Shown here piece by piece: positions 63,518 to 64,000 of a DNA stretch of 64,000 nt. Positions within the stretch are counted from its first letter, which is position 1. Each line of letters opens with the position of its first letter. The position numbers were made by a program, and so were the translations under genes. The stretch comes from Bacteroidota bacterium (lineage in GTDB: Bacteria > Bacteroidota > Bacteroidia > Bacteroidales > Bacteroidaceae): NCBI GenBank assembly GCA_023415545.1, contig JAEZKJ010000148.1, positions 1-64,000 on the forward strand, given 5' to 3'. The notes under the pieces are model-generated. The model ran no database searches. It saw only the letters and a list, made by a program, of their open reading frames with translations, and was not told the origin of the DNA.

Positions 63518-64000
63518 ATGATTATGAAAAAAATTATTTTATCAATAATGTCATTATTTGTATTTCAATGTATGTTTTCACAGCAAATTGATCCCACTGT
63601 AAAAACAATGATCGACAATGCATCTAAAATGATTAAAAATAATCCTGTTGGAGCTACTGAAGCTTTTAATCAGTTGCTTAAGGGAAAAAACAAGAAGAAT
63701 CCATTAATTCTTTGTGAAATAGGAAGGGCATATTTGAATGAACAAGATTTAGCTAATGCTGAAAAGTTTGTTTTAAAAGCTAAAGAAGCTGATAACAAAA
63801 ATGCTTCTGTTTATCTTCTTAGTGGAGATTTATATTTAAAAAAAGCCGATGCAAGTAATGCCTGTAGTGAATATAGCCAAGCAATATATTTTGATGAAAA
63901 TTGTTCGGAGGCATATTTAAAATATGCTGAAGTATATAAAGGTGTAAACCCACAACTTTCTATTGAAATGCTTGAAAAGCTAAAACTTAAATCTCCTAAT
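63518..64000 (+). CDS. Tetratricopeptide repeat protein, N-terminal part
   Basis: An open frame from the ATG at 63518 (or 63524) to the window end with no stop, 161 codons visible. A signal peptide (KKIILSIMSLFVFQCMFSQQ) leads into TPR-like helical pairs: CEIGRAYLNEQDLANAEKFVLKAKEAD, SVYLLSGDLYLKKADASNACSEYSQAIYFDE and EAYLKYAEVYKG. It follows the PstS-like gene by 6 bp, so it belongs to the TonB operon and is periplasmic or outer-membrane associated. The C-terminus lies outside. Confidence 0.82.
   Translation, partial: MIMKKIILSIMSLFVFQCMFSQQIDPTVKTMIDNASKMIKNNPVGATEAFNQLLKGKNKKNPLILCEIGRAYLNEQDLANAEKFVLKAKEADNKNASVYLLSGDLYLKKADASNACSEYSQAIYFDENCSEAYLKYAEVYKGVNPQLSIEMLEKLKLKSPN

Overview
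The window is AT-rich bacterial chromosome from a member of the order Bacteroidales (Bacteroides/Prevotella-like). The evidence is the gene families present: TonB-dependent receptor, GH97, GH51 and GH2 glycosidases with signal peptides, SecDF fused in one chain, RNase H with an N-terminal viroplasmin domain, the SDR-type threonine dehydrogenase, DUF4254, and an FdtA/FdtB/FdtC amino-sugar set. Many genes are also preceded by the Bacteroidota promoter box TAnnTTTG, several with a TTTG-like -33 element 19-22 bp upstream. No phage, transposase, integrase, CRISPR array or rRNA was seen. Genes at both ends are cut by the window (a PL11 rhamnogalacturonan lyase at the left, a TPR protein at the right).

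Layout. 1-6.2 kb: end of a pectin lyase, a DUF2807 beta-repeat lipoprotein, tRNA-dihydrouridine synthase and a U32 peptidase-family protein driven by interleaved divergent promoters, and a TonB receptor. 6.3-14.6 kb: argS and rnhA, followed without a break by five envelope genes (LtaS/EptA-type phosphotransferase, ArnT-like GT-C enzyme, polyprenyl-phosphate GT2, duplicated LAB_N membrane protein, UDP-glucuronate 4-epimerase-like SDR). This set resembles a pathway that makes a lipid-linked uronic acid and transfers it outside the inner membrane. 14.7-18.2 kb: a three-gene unit of class V aminotransferase, TagD-like cytidylyltransferase fused to a Gfo/Idh-like domain, and a CDP-glycerol glycerophosphotransferase-like protein. 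It probably makes and attaches a CDP-activated, perhaps aminated, polyol phosphate. 18.3-27.1 kb (minus strand): a long LPS core/outer core operon (DUF4254, heptosyltransferase-like GT9, Kdo/WaaP-type kinase, LpxL-like acyltransferase, UDP-galactopyranose mutase plus probable Galf transferase, two FdtA-like ketoisomerases, acetyltransferase, DegT aminotransferase, GT2).

27.2-37.9 kb: pdxB, another GT9, purN (tail-to-tail overlap with the GT9), acpP-fabF-rnc, a phosphofructokinase with an unusual active site, and a three-gene unit of GH3-family protein, Ig-like lipoprotein and DUF3108 protein. 37.9-45.2 kb: korBA, tRNA-Arg(CCU), divergent kbl and tdh for threonine breakdown, cysS. 45.2-52.8 kb: three secreted glycosidases (GH97, GH51, GH2) without SusC/SusD. 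53.2-64 kb: two rhomboid proteases with an EEP-family phosphodiesterase, secDF, a small orphan gene, then an ExbB-ExbD-ExbD-TonB-PstS-like-TPR operon.

The strongest candidates for undescribed biology are the cytidylyltransferase/pseudo-oxidoreductase fusion module (14.7-18.2 kb) and the LtaS/ArnT/GT2/LAB_N/epimerase operon (8.8-14.6 kb). Both are read from protein motifs by eye. Functions were not tested and no database search was run.
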